64,000 bases of DNA from Microbulbifer pacificus (lineage in GTDB: Bacteria > Pseudomonadota > Gammaproteobacteria > Pseudomonadales > Cellvibrionaceae): the NCBI RefSeq assembly GCF_002959965.1, contig NZ_PREV01000026.1:1278501-1342500 (forward strand), read 5' to 3'. The notes under the pieces were generated by a model. That model had not been told where the DNA came from. It made no database searches and saw only the letters and a program-made list of their open reading frames with translations. Positions 53,734-62,801 of this stretch are shown here, piece by piece (within the stretch, counting starts at the first letter, position 1; each line of letters starts with the position of its first letter). Made by a program: the position numbers and the translations under genes.

Positions 53734-53937
53734 GGAAAACTCCTCCTCTTCCAACGTGCCACGAAGTCTACTCACGCCCGCCAGCCGTCCCCAACAAATT
53801 TCCCGATAATTTTTTAAACCCGTGAGCGTTAAAACGACTCCGTATCACCCCCCGGTTTTGTCAATACCGCGCTTCTTCAGAAAGCGGAAAACTGACCCTC
53901 AATATGCTCTAATTGAGCCCTGAATGGTTTCAACTGG

Positions 53938-54177
53938 ATGAAAAACGTGCAACCGGAATTTCTGACCGCTACTCTCTTTAACCTCGGTATCAATCTGCTT
54001 TACACGGTGCTCGCCATCATCGTGGGTATGGTTGCGCTGCTGGTAATCGACAAAAAACTGCTGAAACATGTGGATATCGAGCAGGAACTCAAAAATGGCA
54101 ATATTGCCGTGGCGATATTCGCTTCCACTATCCTGGTATTCGTAGCGATGATTATTTCCTTCGGCCTGAAGGGCTGA
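53938..54177 (+). CDS. DUF350 membrane protein
   Basis: 79-residue protein with two hydrophobic helices (about 14-36 and 56-76) around a short acidic loop, matching DUF350 (LFNLGINLLYTVLAIIVGMVALLVID; NIAVAIFASTILVFVAMIIS). Its role is unknown; the family is often encoded beside periplasmic or membrane-stress proteins. It lies 12 bases before the transglutaminase-like gene and is probably co-transcribed with it. Confidence 0.85.
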   Translation: MKNVQPEFLTATLFNLGINLLYTVLAIIVGMVALLVIDKKLLKHVDIEQELKNGNIAVAIFASTILVFVAMIISFGLKG

Positions 54178-54189
54178 GGCTATTTTCCC

Positions 54190-55002
54190 ATGCGTTTGTT
54201 ACTCGCCGGAATCCTGTTGGGCATACTGCTGATGCTGCCGGAGCTGATTCAGCAGCGGAACCAGTTGCTGCGCGAAAACGCCCTGCTGGCCCAACAGCGC
54301 ACCGCCGACAGCGAAGGCGAGAACCGCGAAGTCATCGACAATCAGCGCGGTACGGTGCTGGTAACCGGCAGCCAGTCACCGCTGACGGAACAAATGGTGC
54401 AGCAGGCGGTGGCCAAGCGCTCGGATGCCGAGAGCGGCTACATATCCATCTGGAACTGGCAGGGACTGGAAAACGTCACCGCTTCCGCTCGCGGCCTCGA
54501 CAGACTGCACCACTTCGCCAACAGTTATCTGGTCGGTTTCCAGCCTTTTGAAACGAAAGAGTTGTGGATACCGCTATACACCCTCGCCATCCGCAAGGAA
54601 TATCAGTACGACCATCTACAGTACGCCGGGCTTGCGGATATCTGGCAGACCTCCCGCCAAGCCTACTACCAGAAACGCGGCGATTGTGAAGACCACGCTA
54701 TCCTGCTGGCCGATTGGCTGATCAATCTGGGGATAGACGCCCGGGTCGCCCTCGGCACTCACAAGGGCGAAGGTCACGCCTGGGTGGTGGCGGTCGTAAA
54801 CGATACCGAGTATTTGCTGGAGGCGACCAGCAAACGCCGCCTGTCCAGCTGGCAAGCCATGCCGCTGGCGGCGCTGGCCGAAGGCTACGAAGTGGAATTC
54901 CAGTTCAACCGGGATTACTTCTGGGCCAAAACCACCTCCGCATCTACGCGCAGTTATCGCGGTAACCACTGGATCAAGAAGTCGCAGTTTGTGCGCGGAT
55001 GA
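54190..55002 (+). CDS. Membrane-anchored transglutaminase-like protein
   Basis: 270 residues: an N-terminal helix (about 3-20) likely anchoring the protein in the membrane, a short coiled region (QQRNQLLRENALLAQQ), then a transglutaminase-like peptidase domain with C166 (KRGDCEDHAILLADWL), H196 (GEGHAWVVAV) and an acidic partner near 211. This fold may be a cysteine protease or amidase in the periplasm. It follows DUF350. The stop lies inside the long palindromic terminator. Confidence 0.85.
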   Translation: MRLLLAGILLGILLMLPELIQQRNQLLRENALLAQQRTADSEGENREVIDNQRGTVLVTGSQSPLTEQMVQQAVAKRSDAESGYISIWNWQGLENVTASARGLDRLHHFANSYLVGFQPFETKELWIPLYTLAIRKEYQYDHLQYAGLADIWQTSRQAYYQKRGDCEDHAILLADWLINLGIDARVALGTHKGEGHAWVVAVVNDTEYLLEATSKRRLSSWQAMPLAALAEGYEVEFQFNRDYFWAKTTSASTRSYRGNHWIKKSQFVRG

Positions 55003-55045
55003 AAAGAAAAGCCGGATTAAAATCCGGCTTTTCTTTTCATCCGCG
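54994..55045. terminator. Bidirectional terminator, perfect 25-bp dyad overlapping the stop codon
   Basis: Positions 54994-55018 and 55021-55045 are exact complements over 25 bases with a 2-nt loop. The left arm (…CGCGGATGAAAAGAAAAGC…) includes the last codons and the TGA of the transglutaminase gene (55000-55002). It separates that gene from the converging metalloprotease gene. Confidence 0.9.
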
Positions 55046-55059
55046 TGTGTACTTCACCA

Positions 55060-57450
55060 CTATATCGGTGAGCCCGGCGGCATCGGCTTGATCTCACCCG
55101 CCTCTACCTGCAGATCACCCTCCATAAACGCGGCAATGCGTTTCGCTTCGTAGAAATAATGGGCGTTGTACCCCTGGGGATCGTCGCCAAAGAGTTTCAT
55201 CGCACCGACAGCATGCTGGAATTTCGCCAGCTCAAAGTTCGCGCGGGCACGTGCGGACTCCGGGGCCTGCTTGTTGTCGGCCAGCAACATCAGTTGATGG
55301 ATATACACATGGTTAACCCGCTGGTGAATCGCCGCCTGCAGTCCATGATATTCATCGCGCGCCAGTGCCTGTTCGGTAAGCTGCGCGAGCAGGGTATTGA
55401 AGCCGGGGCCCTCGCCGCGACGGGCCTGCTGTTCCTGCAGACGCGCGGCGCGCTCGGGGTTCAGCAGAATGGAATACGTGTGGCCAGCGGCGGCTTCGGC
55501 CATGGCAATGCCGTCAAAAGCGACGCCGGTGTAGGCGGGGAAGCTCTCATCGCTGCGCTCGTAGCCGTAGGATTTGGGCGGCAGCAATTGCAGCACCTTT
55601 TCCGGCAGGGTGAGAAATTCCGGCTTCAGTGTCTGCACCAGTGCATCCACGGCCTGTTGCTGTTTGTCCGCGGCGACCATCGTATAACTCGCGTCGCCGG
55701 CGTCGTTGTACAGATAATCGTAGTCGAGGCCGCCGATCAGTTTGCCCACGGCTTCCGCCTGGTATCGGTGGCCGTAATAAACCGGCACCAGGGTTTCATC
55801 GAGAGACGAACGCGCGCTGGATTGCGGATTGGCCGCTGCGCTGAAATGCTCCAGTGCATAGCGGCGCAGCTCGGTCATACGCGTAAACTCTTCCAGCACA
55901 TCACCACCGTTATCCCACAAATGGGAGCCGGCGTGGGCATTGTTGATCGTGCGCGAGTCCGGGTCGGAGATGAAACGCAGTTTCTGCTTGCGGGCGTCGT
56001 CGATGACACTCGCAAGATATTCCCGCTCATCGCCGCCGGCAATACCGTAACCGTAACGCACCGCAAGCTTGTCCCACTCGTCAATGCCGGTGTCGTAGGC
56101 CTGGTTGATATCCAGACTACCGCCTTTCAGGGTAACCAGCGGTGCCGGGTAATCCATCACCGAGGCGCGCCCCTCGGTACTGGCGATAAAGTTGTGGGCG
56201 ATGCCGAGGGTGTGCCCCACCTCGTGGGCGGAGAGCTGGCGGATACGCGCCAATGCCATCGCTTTCAGTTTTTCGGTGTCCGCATTTTCCCTGTCGTAAG
56301 GCTGTAGCAGCCCCTGGGCGATCAGAAAGTCCTGGCGCACCCGCAGGGAACCCAGGGTGACGTTGCCCTTGAGAATCTCCCCGGTGCGCGGATCGTAGAT
56401 GGAGTAACCGTAAGACCAGCCGCGAGTGGAACGGTGCACCCAGTTGATCACGTTGTAACGCACATCCAGCGGGTCGGCGTCTTCCGGCAGCACTTTTACC
56501 TGAAAAGCATTCTCAAACCCCGCCGCCTCAAATGCCTGGTTCCACCAGCTGGCGCCTTCGATCAACGCGCTGCGCACCGGCTCCGGCACACCGGAATCCA
56601 CGTAGTAGACAATGGGTTCCAGCGCTTCGTTGCTACTTGGTTTTTTCTGCAGGCGGTGACGGTAGATCAACCGTTGGTCCATGGGCTGATCGATGTCGGT
56701 GGCATAATCCCGGTAGACCAGCGGAAAATAGCCGCTGCGGCTGTGGAACCGGCGTGGCTGGTAGCCATCATCCGGCAATGCCACCAGAGAAATATGCTGG
56801 CGCAGAGTGACCAGATTCGGCGTGGGTACGACTTCCTTTACATAGTTGCCGGGTTCACTGCCCGCGAAGGTAAGTTGCGCTTCAAACTCAGTGTTCAGCG
56901 GGAAGCTTTTGGTACGTGGCAGGTAGACCGCGGATTTACCGGCGTCGACACTGAAACTGCCCTGTTTAGCGTCTCTGAGACGCTGGCCGATACCGTGCTG
57001 GTCGCTCAGCACAAATGGAGTGAAATCCACCAGTACTGCGCTGCCTTCTTCCGCGAGTACGTCAAACCCCCACAGTACCGAGGACGCGAATGCCTCTGCC
57101 ACCGCGCGGCGCTCGGCCGTGTTATCGGACAGGGCGCGATATTTGAGATTCATCTCGTGCAACAGCACCTTGTTGCCCACGCGCTCGAACTTCACCACCC
57201 GGCTGTCGCCCACCTGATTGCGGTCCAGTCCCACCGGATTGGAGCCCAGGCCCTGAGCGAGCCCCGTGAGCAGTAACAGCTCGCGATCGAAGTGCTCGAT
57301 TTCGAGAAGGACTTTTCCCTTCTGCTTATCCCAGTAAATATCGAACAGCCCCGGCTGTTGTTGCATCCCAGCCGTCTGGCTGCTGATGGACTCGGCCTGC
57401 GCCGCGATACTCAGCAGCAGTGAGAAGGCGATGATCAGCCTGTTGAACAT
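55060..57450 (-). CDS. Exported zinc metalloprotease (DUF5117/DUF4953 type)
   Basis: 796-residue exported protein with a Sec signal (FNRLIIAFSLLLSIAAQA). Zinc motif H409-E-V-G-H413-T-L-G-I-A-H419 (HEVGHTLGIAH) is the metzincin-type extended motif, followed by the Met-turn candidate VMDYPAP. The N-terminal domain (about 30-350) matches the DUF5117 region and the domain after it the DUF4953 catalytic part. Such proteins are periplasmic or surface proteases of unknown target. The ATG at 57450 has GGGGGA upstream; an open frame above it is not protein-like. Confidence 0.9.
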   Translation of the reverse strand: MFNRLIIAFSLLLSIAAQAESISSQTAGMQQQPGLFDIYWDKQKGKVLLEIEHFDRELLLLTGLAQGLGSNPVGLDRNQVGDSRVVKFERVGNKVLLHEMNLKYRALSDNTAERRAVAEAFASSVLWGFDVLAEEGSAVLVDFTPFVLSDQHGIGQRLRDAKQGSFSVDAGKSAVYLPRTKSFPLNTEFEAQLTFAGSEPGNYVKEVVPTPNLVTLRQHISLVALPDDGYQPRRFHSRSGYFPLVYRDYATDIDQPMDQRLIYRHRLQKKPSSNEALEPIVYYVDSGVPEPVRSALIEGASWWNQAFEAAGFENAFQVKVLPEDADPLDVRYNVINWVHRSTRGWSYGYSIYDPRTGEILKGNVTLGSLRVRQDFLIAQGLLQPYDRENADTEKLKAMALARIRQLSAHEVGHTLGIAHNFIASTEGRASVMDYPAPLVTLKGGSLDINQAYDTGIDEWDKLAVRYGYGIAGGDEREYLASVIDDARKQKLRFISDPDSRTINNAHAGSHLWDNGGDVLEEFTRMTELRRYALEHFSAAANPQSSARSSLDETLVPVYYGHRYQAEAVGKLIGGLDYDYLYNDAGDASYTMVAADKQQQAVDALVQTLKPEFLTLPEKVLQLLPPKSYGYERSDESFPAYTGVAFDGIAMAEAAAGHTYSILLNPERAARLQEQQARRGEGPGFNTLLAQLTEQALARDEYHGLQAAIHQRVNHVYIHQLMLLADNKQAPESARARANFELAKFQHAVGAMKLFGDDPQGYNAHYFYEAKRIAAFMEGDLQVEAGEIKPMPPGSPI

Positions 57451-57659
57451 GAATCCCCCGAACACGGATGTATTTGTTATTTCCGCCGGAAGAGTACCAG
57501 TTGTTGCGGCGCAGTAAACCGCATTCTGTCTTTGTTCCGTTACCCAACTCCATCGAGCTCCCAAATCCTTCGCTCTGCCTCCACTCACCGCGTCGGGCAA
57601 CCCCTTGGCACGGTTAATGCTTTTCTCCACTTATTCAACGGGGAACAACGGGGGAATCT

Positions 57660-58478
57660 ATGAGTTTCGAGGAAGTATCTCTGTTTATCCTGCTGCTGTG
57701 TGCTGCAGGTCTGATTGCGGGTATCACGGCGGGGCTGTTCGGCAATGGCGGCGGATTTGTGGTGGTACCCGCGCTGCTTGCGGTCTTCCCGTTCCTGCAC
57801 AGCGCCTCGGATGAAATGATGCGTGTCGCTGTAGGAACCTCCCTCGCTTCTATCGTGATTTCATCCGCGCGTTCGGTGCAGGCGCACCACAAGCGCGGCG
57901 CAGTGGACTTCAAAGTATTGCGGGACTGGTCTATCTGGATCGTGATCGGTGTCGGCGCCGGGCTTTATATCGCCTCGTTCACCGACAGCAAAAGTCTGGT
58001 GCATGTGTTTGCCGGCGGCGTACTGCTCTACTCCATCTACTTCCTGTTTCCCAATCTGTTCGACGGACTCAAGGGCAAACTGGAAATGCCCACCGGGATT
58101 GCGCGTGTCGGGCTCGCGAGTTTTCTCGGCGGATTTTCTTCGCTGCTCGGCATCGGGGGCGGCACCATTACGGTGATGACCATGGTGCTGTGCAACCGTC
58201 CCGCGCACCAGGCGGTGGCAACCGCCTCCGGTATCGGCTTCCTGATCGGTCTTCCCGGCGCCATCGGCTTCCTCATCATGGGGCTCGGCGCACCGAATCT
58301 GCCCATGGGTTCCATCGGCTACATCAACATTCCCGCGCTGGTCGCCATTTCCGCCTTTTCCATTATCTCCGCCCCTATCGGTGCTCGCTGGGCGCACAGC
58401 CTGAATGAACTGCATCTAAAGCGCCTGTTCGGGGTCTACCTGATCGCCGTCTCCGTGGCGATGTTCGCAAAAGCCTGA
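57660..58478 (+). CDS. TauE/SafE (sulfite exporter) family membrane protein
   Basis: 272-residue membrane protein with eight to nine helices and the two-half repeat of the TauE/SafE family (AGLIAGITAGLFGNGGGFVVVP; LASFLGGFSSLLGIGGGTITVMTM). Relatives export or import sulfonates, sulfite or other organic anions; the substrate here is unknown. GGGGGA precedes the ATG. It ends 53 bases before the Tat aminotransferase gene on the same strand, so they might share a transcript. Confidence 0.88.
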   Translation: MSFEEVSLFILLLCAAGLIAGITAGLFGNGGGFVVVPALLAVFPFLHSASDEMMRVAVGTSLASIVISSARSVQAHHKRGAVDFKVLRDWSIWIVIGVGAGLYIASFTDSKSLVHVFAGGVLLYSIYFLFPNLFDGLKGKLEMPTGIARVGLASFLGGFSSLLGIGGGTITVMTMVLCNRPAHQAVATASGIGFLIGLPGAIGFLIMGLGAPNLPMGSIGYINIPALVAISAFSIISAPIGARWAHSLNELHLKRLFGVYLIAVSVAMFAKA

Positions 58479-58531
58479 TTACAAAAAACCAACACATACA
58501 CACAAAAACACACAACCAGGAGAGCAGAATA

Positions 58532-59680
58532 ATGCACAAGTCACTGAGCAGACGGTTGTTTTTACAGGGTGCCACGGCGGCCTTTTCCGCCGCCACCATG
58601 GGAGGTATTGCCGCTACCGCCTCCGCCAAGGAAATTGTGCGGCCAAAGCCGCTGTATGGCCCTCCTCCCGGTGTCGCCAGACTCAATGCCAACGAAAACC
58701 CCTACGGCCCCAGCCCCGCGGCCCTGAAAGCTATTATGGAAGCGAGCCAGAAGGGGGCTTACTACGTTTACGACAGCGTGGCGCGTCTCAAGGAAATGAT
58801 CGCGGAACGTCACGGGCTTACGCCGGATCATATTTCTCTTGGCTCCGGCAGCAGTGCGGGTCTCACTGCCGCGGCGATCGTCGCCGGCCGCAAAGGCAAT
58901 ATCCTCGGTCCAGACCTGTTCTGGGATACCACGTCGCGCGTAGTGGAAATCCAGGAACTCGGCGAAATCAAACGATTGCCAAAGCTGGAGTCCATGCAGA
59001 TCGATCTGGATGCCATGTACGCCGCCATTGATGACACCGTCTCCATGGTACAGGTCACCAACCCGAACAACCCCACCGGGCTTCTGATCGACCCCATCGC
59101 CATGCGCAACTTCTGTATCAAGGCATCGAAAAAGTGCACGGTGCTCGCGGATGAAGCGTATAACGAGCTCACCGACAACAGCGACGCCAACACCGTTATC
59201 CCCTTGGTAAAGCAGGGACACGACATCATCGTCGCGCGCACCTTTTCCAAAATTTACGGCCTCGCCGGCATGCGCGTGGGCTACCTGATAGCTCAGCCGG
59301 AAAAAGTCGAGGAGATGGAGAAGTACGGTGTTGGCTGGTACGGGCTGAATCAGGCCGGCCTCGCCGCCGCCATCGCCAGCTACGAAGATCACACGTTCAT
59401 GGATTACTGTCGCAACAAGGTAAAGGAGGCGCGGGAAATGGTCAGCGCCGCGGTAAAGGAAAACGGACTCACCGCGCTGCCTTCTGTAACCAACTTTATG
59501 TTCGTCAACCTCGGTGACCTCAATGCGGAGACCTTCCGCGCGGAAATGGAAAAGGAGAACGTGTATATCCGCGGCATCTACCGCGACTATACCAACTGGT
59601 CGCGAGTGAGCATGGGCTTTCTCGAAGACGTGCAGAAATACACTTCCGCGCTGCCCAAGGTCCTGCACCGCATGAGCTGA
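58532..59680 (+). CDS. Tat-exported PLP aminotransferase (HisC-like class I/II)
   Basis: 382-residue PLP-dependent aminotransferase related to histidinol-phosphate aminotransferase. NPNNPTG (Asn contact to PLP), the D-x-A-Y motif in LADEAYNEL, and the PLP Lys in RTFSKIYGLAGMRVGY are all present. Unlike cytosolic HisC, the N-terminus is a twin-arginine signal, SRRLFLQGATAAFSAATMGG, with an Ala-rich cleavage region near 31, so the enzyme is predicted to be exported already folded with its cofactor. AGGAGA lies before the ATG. A periplasmic amino-acid reaction is implied but its substrate is unknown. Confidence 0.88.
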   Translation: MHKSLSRRLFLQGATAAFSAATMGGIAATASAKEIVRPKPLYGPPPGVARLNANENPYGPSPAALKAIMEASQKGAYYVYDSVARLKEMIAERHGLTPDHISLGSGSSAGLTAAAIVAGRKGNILGPDLFWDTTSRVVEIQELGEIKRLPKLESMQIDLDAMYAAIDDTVSMVQVTNPNNPTGLLIDPIAMRNFCIKASKKCTVLADEAYNELTDNSDANTVIPLVKQGHDIIVARTFSKIYGLAGMRVGYLIAQPEKVEEMEKYGVGWYGLNQAGLAAAIASYEDHTFMDYCRNKVKEAREMVSAAVKENGLTALPSVTNFMFVNLGDLNAETFRAEMEKENVYIRGIYRDYTNWSRVSMGFLEDVQKYTSALPKVLHRMS

Positions 59681-59711
59681 CAGCACGCTCCGGTATGAAT
59701 GTCGCTCCACT

Positions 59712-59737
59712 GGCCAGCCGTTGCTGGCCTTTTTTTT
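59712..59737 (+). terminator. Terminator of the aminotransferase gene
   Basis: GGCCAGC-CGTT-GCTGGCC hairpin (59712-59729) followed by eight T. Confidence 0.9.
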
Positions 59738-59767
59738 GGCTTTGATTTCACCCGAAAGCTACCACTC

Positions 59768-59793
59768 AAAAAAAATCCCCGCAGAGCGGGGAT
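59768..59793 (-). terminator. Terminator of the TonB receptor gene
   Basis: ATCCCCGC-AGA-GCGGGGAT (59775-59793) with a run of A to its left, giving a T-tail on the minus strand. It lies about 100 bases past the receptor stop codon, beyond the dispersed repeat. Confidence 0.85.
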
Positions 59794-59832
59794 CAAGTCG
59801 TAGAAGACACCTCAGTTACTGCCTTATGAAAA

Positions 59833-59890
59833 CGTAGCGAGTGTTCGCCTGGTGGTGACCGCCGGCCGCCGCCAGGCATACGCGCAGTAG
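59833..59890 (+). repeat. Dispersed palindromic intergenic element, short form (copy B)
   Basis: 58-nt version of the element at 30432-30542, sharing both ends (CGTAGCGAG, ACGCGCAGTAG) but lacking 53 central bases; the remaining arms can pair (GCCTGGTGG with CCGCCAGGC). It lies 3' of the TonB receptor gene in the antisense orientation relative to it, inside its likely mRNA tail. Confidence 0.65.
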
Positions 59891-59896
59891 TTTCCG

Positions 59897-62452
59897 TCAG
59901 AAATTGTGGTTCAGGCTCAGGTAGTAGAAGCTCCCCTGCCAGTCGACAATGGACCCGGTGGGGTAAACGGCACCGCAGCAGTAGTCGCCCAACAGGTCTT
60001 TGTCCGGATACTGGTCGAAGATATTGCGCCCGCCCACACTGGCACTGGTGGATTCGGTGAAGTGATACTTGCCTTCCATATCCACTTGCACCACCGAACC
60101 GTATTTCTGCACTTCGCCGGCCTCGTAGTTTTCCGAGGTGCCGTACCAGTTGGCACGGGCCATCAGGGAGACGGGGCCAATATCGTGCATAGCGGTTACG
60201 GCGCCGCGCAATTTCGGGTCGAAGTTTTCGAAATCGTACTGGTCTTCGTCGTTCAGATATTCGCTCGGGTCGGAGGTAAATTCCGATTTGTTGTAATTGA
60301 GCGAAGCGGTGATGTTAGTGGTGGTGTCTGCGGACCACTCCAACGGATAGGTCGCCACCACATCCACACCCTGGGTGCGGGTATCGAACGCATTGGTGAA
60401 ATAGAACACGCCGCCGATAGATTCCGCTCCAACCACGCCGGCGTCTACGAGTGCAAGGTAATTCGTGTACGCGGCGGCATCGAATCCTTCACTTGTTTCA
60501 TCACCATTCGCGGAAACATCCAGGGTGGAAATCGCGTAGGTACGGTCATCCACGTCGATGCGATAGAAATCCACCGTCAGGTTGAGCTTGTCGAAATTCG
60601 CGGTAAAGCCAAAGGTAACGTTTGTCGATGTTTCCGGTTTCAGTGCCTCGGCACCCAGAGCCTGGGCGACGCTGCTGCTGGCCGGGAACAGACCGGTGGC
60701 CACCGGGAAGCCATTGGGTAAACGTGTGGATACATTGGTGGTTCCTTGCTGGCCCGGCGTCGGTGCGCGGAAGCCTGTACCGATGGAGGAGCGGAAACCG
60801 ATGCTGTCGGTAATGTCGTACTGCATGGCGAGTTTGCCCACCAGCTCAGAATCAAAATCCGAATAATCCTCGAAGCGCATTGCGGCCTGCACGAATAACT
60901 GGTCTGCGAGATCGGTACTCAGATCACCATAAACCGCATAGGAATCCCGCGAGTAGCTGCCACTGTATTCCGGGGAGTAACCGGGGAAACCGTTGGAACC
61001 CACACCTACCACCGTGTAAATCGGATCGGATCCATCGGCACAGTTCAGATCCGAGCCCGCGTCAATAACGGCCTGACCAGCGGCAGTGGCCACATCCCCA
61101 TCACAGAAGCCCCAGGGATCTTGCGATGCATAAGGGCCTGCCTCATAGGATGCCGTATCGCCGCCGGTCAACTCGTAGGATTCATCCATGTAGCTGAAGC
61201 CGAATGCCGCCACCACCGGACTGTTCAAACCCAGCATCAACTCCTTGGAAAAATCGGCCTGGATCTGCACTTCCTCATTTGCCAGTGTGCCGGGTTTGAA
61301 CGACGTCGGACTGTCCGGGCCCATGGACGGGTTAATGGTATTTTTCAGGGTGTATGCGATTTCGGAATAGCCGTAACGGGCGCTCAGGTCATAGGCGAGA
61401 CCGGAGGTCATTTCCCCCTTCAGCCCGGACACCAGCGAGTAATCGGTGACATCACCAAAAAAACGCGGGGTAAAGCCACCGGGGAACTTTTCCAGCGGAC
61501 TGTAAATCGAGCCGTCTTCAAGGCGCAGGTCTTCGATGGTGCCATTGCCGGGATAGCGGTAATAGAAGCCGCCATCCGCAGAACTTTCGGAATAGTTTCC
61601 GAACGCATACAGCGCCTTGCCTTCGCCGAGATCGTAGCCGGTATTGAAAAACAGTCGTGCACCTTCCGAGTTCGGCTGCCCCCAGGGCTGCACCACATCA
61701 CCCTCGAGAGAGGCCTTTTTTGCGGCTTCGATATAGGCCGCATCCTGATCGTCGATACAGAACCAGCTTTCACAGTATTGCTCGGACCGGGATGTGAAAT
61801 CCGCAGAGGACACTTCGCCGGAAATACTCAGGAAGCCGCTGCCGCCAAGCGGCATTCCCACGTTGCCGGTTGCCGTGGTCTGAAAGCCGTCGCCCTCGCT
61901 GTATTCGCCGGTACGCACGCCGAACGACCCGCCTTCGTCGTTGTCTTTCAGAATAAAATTAATCACCCCGGCAATAGCGTCAGAACCGTACTGGGCCGCT
62001 GCACCGTCGCGCAGCACCTCAACGGATTTCAGCGCAGAACTGGGAATGGTGGCAATGTCCGGTCCCTGGGTGCCGGAACCGCCGATCTCCACCAGGGCGG
62101 CGCGATGCCGACGCTTGGAGTTCACCAGCACCAGGGTTTTATCTGTAGGCATGCCGCGCAATTGTGCGGGACGGATAAAGGTACCGCCATCGCTGATGGG
62201 TTGCCGCGACAGACTATAGGAGGGAACCAGGGTCATCAGCACATCGTTGGTGTCGGTATGGGAAACCGACTCCAGCGCTTCAGAGCCGAAAACGTCCACG
62301 GGTACCGGCGAGTCGGAAACCGAGCGCGGCTTGCCACGTACCCCGGTCACCGCCACCTCTTCCAACTCATCGGCCATCGCCACAGACATTGGCGCCATGG
62401 CACCCCCGGCGATAATTGCTACCACAGCACAACTTAGAGACTTACGCTTCAT
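59897..62452 (-). CDS. TonB-dependent outer-membrane receptor
   Basis: 851-residue outer-membrane receptor. Sec signal (SLSCAVVAIIAGGAMAPMSVAMA), short N-terminal stretch, plug domain beginning near residue 40 (SDSPVPVDVFGSEALESVSHTD), then a 22-strand style barrel rich in alternating aromatic residues and ending in the outer-membrane signal YYLSLNHNF. Multiple extracellular loops carry Cys pairs. Such receptors import siderophores, vitamin B12, or in marine bacteria oligosaccharides and peptides; no iron or vitamin neighbour is visible. GAGGGG precedes the ATG. No TonB-box is clearly identifiable. Confidence 0.92.
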   Translation of the reverse strand: MKRKSLSCAVVAIIAGGAMAPMSVAMADELEEVAVTGVRGKPRSVSDSPVPVDVFGSEALESVSHTDTNDVLMTLVPSYSLSRQPISDGGTFIRPAQLRGMPTDKTLVLVNSKRRHRAALVEIGGSGTQGPDIATIPSSALKSVEVLRDGAAAQYGSDAIAGVINFILKDNDEGGSFGVRTGEYSEGDGFQTTATGNVGMPLGGSGFLSISGEVSSADFTSRSEQYCESWFCIDDQDAAYIEAAKKASLEGDVVQPWGQPNSEGARLFFNTGYDLGEGKALYAFGNYSESSADGGFYYRYPGNGTIEDLRLEDGSIYSPLEKFPGGFTPRFFGDVTDYSLVSGLKGEMTSGLAYDLSARYGYSEIAYTLKNTINPSMGPDSPTSFKPGTLANEEVQIQADFSKELMLGLNSPVVAAFGFSYMDESYELTGGDTASYEAGPYASQDPWGFCDGDVATAAGQAVIDAGSDLNCADGSDPIYTVVGVGSNGFPGYSPEYSGSYSRDSYAVYGDLSTDLADQLFVQAAMRFEDYSDFDSELVGKLAMQYDITDSIGFRSSIGTGFRAPTPGQQGTTNVSTRLPNGFPVATGLFPASSSVAQALGAEALKPETSTNVTFGFTANFDKLNLTVDFYRIDVDDRTYAISTLDVSANGDETSEGFDAAAYTNYLALVDAGVVGAESIGGVFYFTNAFDTRTQGVDVVATYPLEWSADTTTNITASLNYNKSEFTSDPSEYLNDEDQYDFENFDPKLRGAVTAMHDIGPVSLMARANWYGTSENYEAGEVQKYGSVVQVDMEGKYHFTESTSASVGGRNIFDQYPDKDLLGDYCCGAVYPTGSIVDWQGSFYYLSLNHNF

Positions 62453-62801
62453 GAGCTACCCCTCATTATTGAACAAATGCCAAGACCTTTATTTTGAATT
62501 CCTCATTCCGGGATTTTTTTCAGGCAAAGAAACCCCGTACCGCGTGCGCCATGGCAAACGCGGTGAAACTGGACATCGAATACAACGGATACTTCTGGTG
62601 TCGGGCCGATGCCGGTCATTGCGACCGGTGGCCCACATCTCTTGACGACGGCACAAAGTGCTTACCGGAGATGGAGCAATATGTGTGCCAGAAAATTTCT
62701 GGATTATTTCGCATCCACTGCATCCAGATCAGAACCGGGCTGCGTCATACCTGCAGATCACCCACCAAATGACACGTTGAACAATTTTGCTGGATACATT
62801 G
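62453..62801. other. Intergenic region, no supported gene
   Basis: 349 bases between the divergent TonB receptor and YggN-like genes. It must contain both promoters. A plus-strand frame of about 90 codons (62494-62772) exists but lacks a ribosome-binding site and recognisable features; I do not call it. Confidence 0.5.

Noticed and set aside
62494..62772. Short plus-strand frame before the YggN-like gene
   Set aside because: No ribosome-binding site, no motif, and it occupies the divergent promoter region of the TonB receptor gene.
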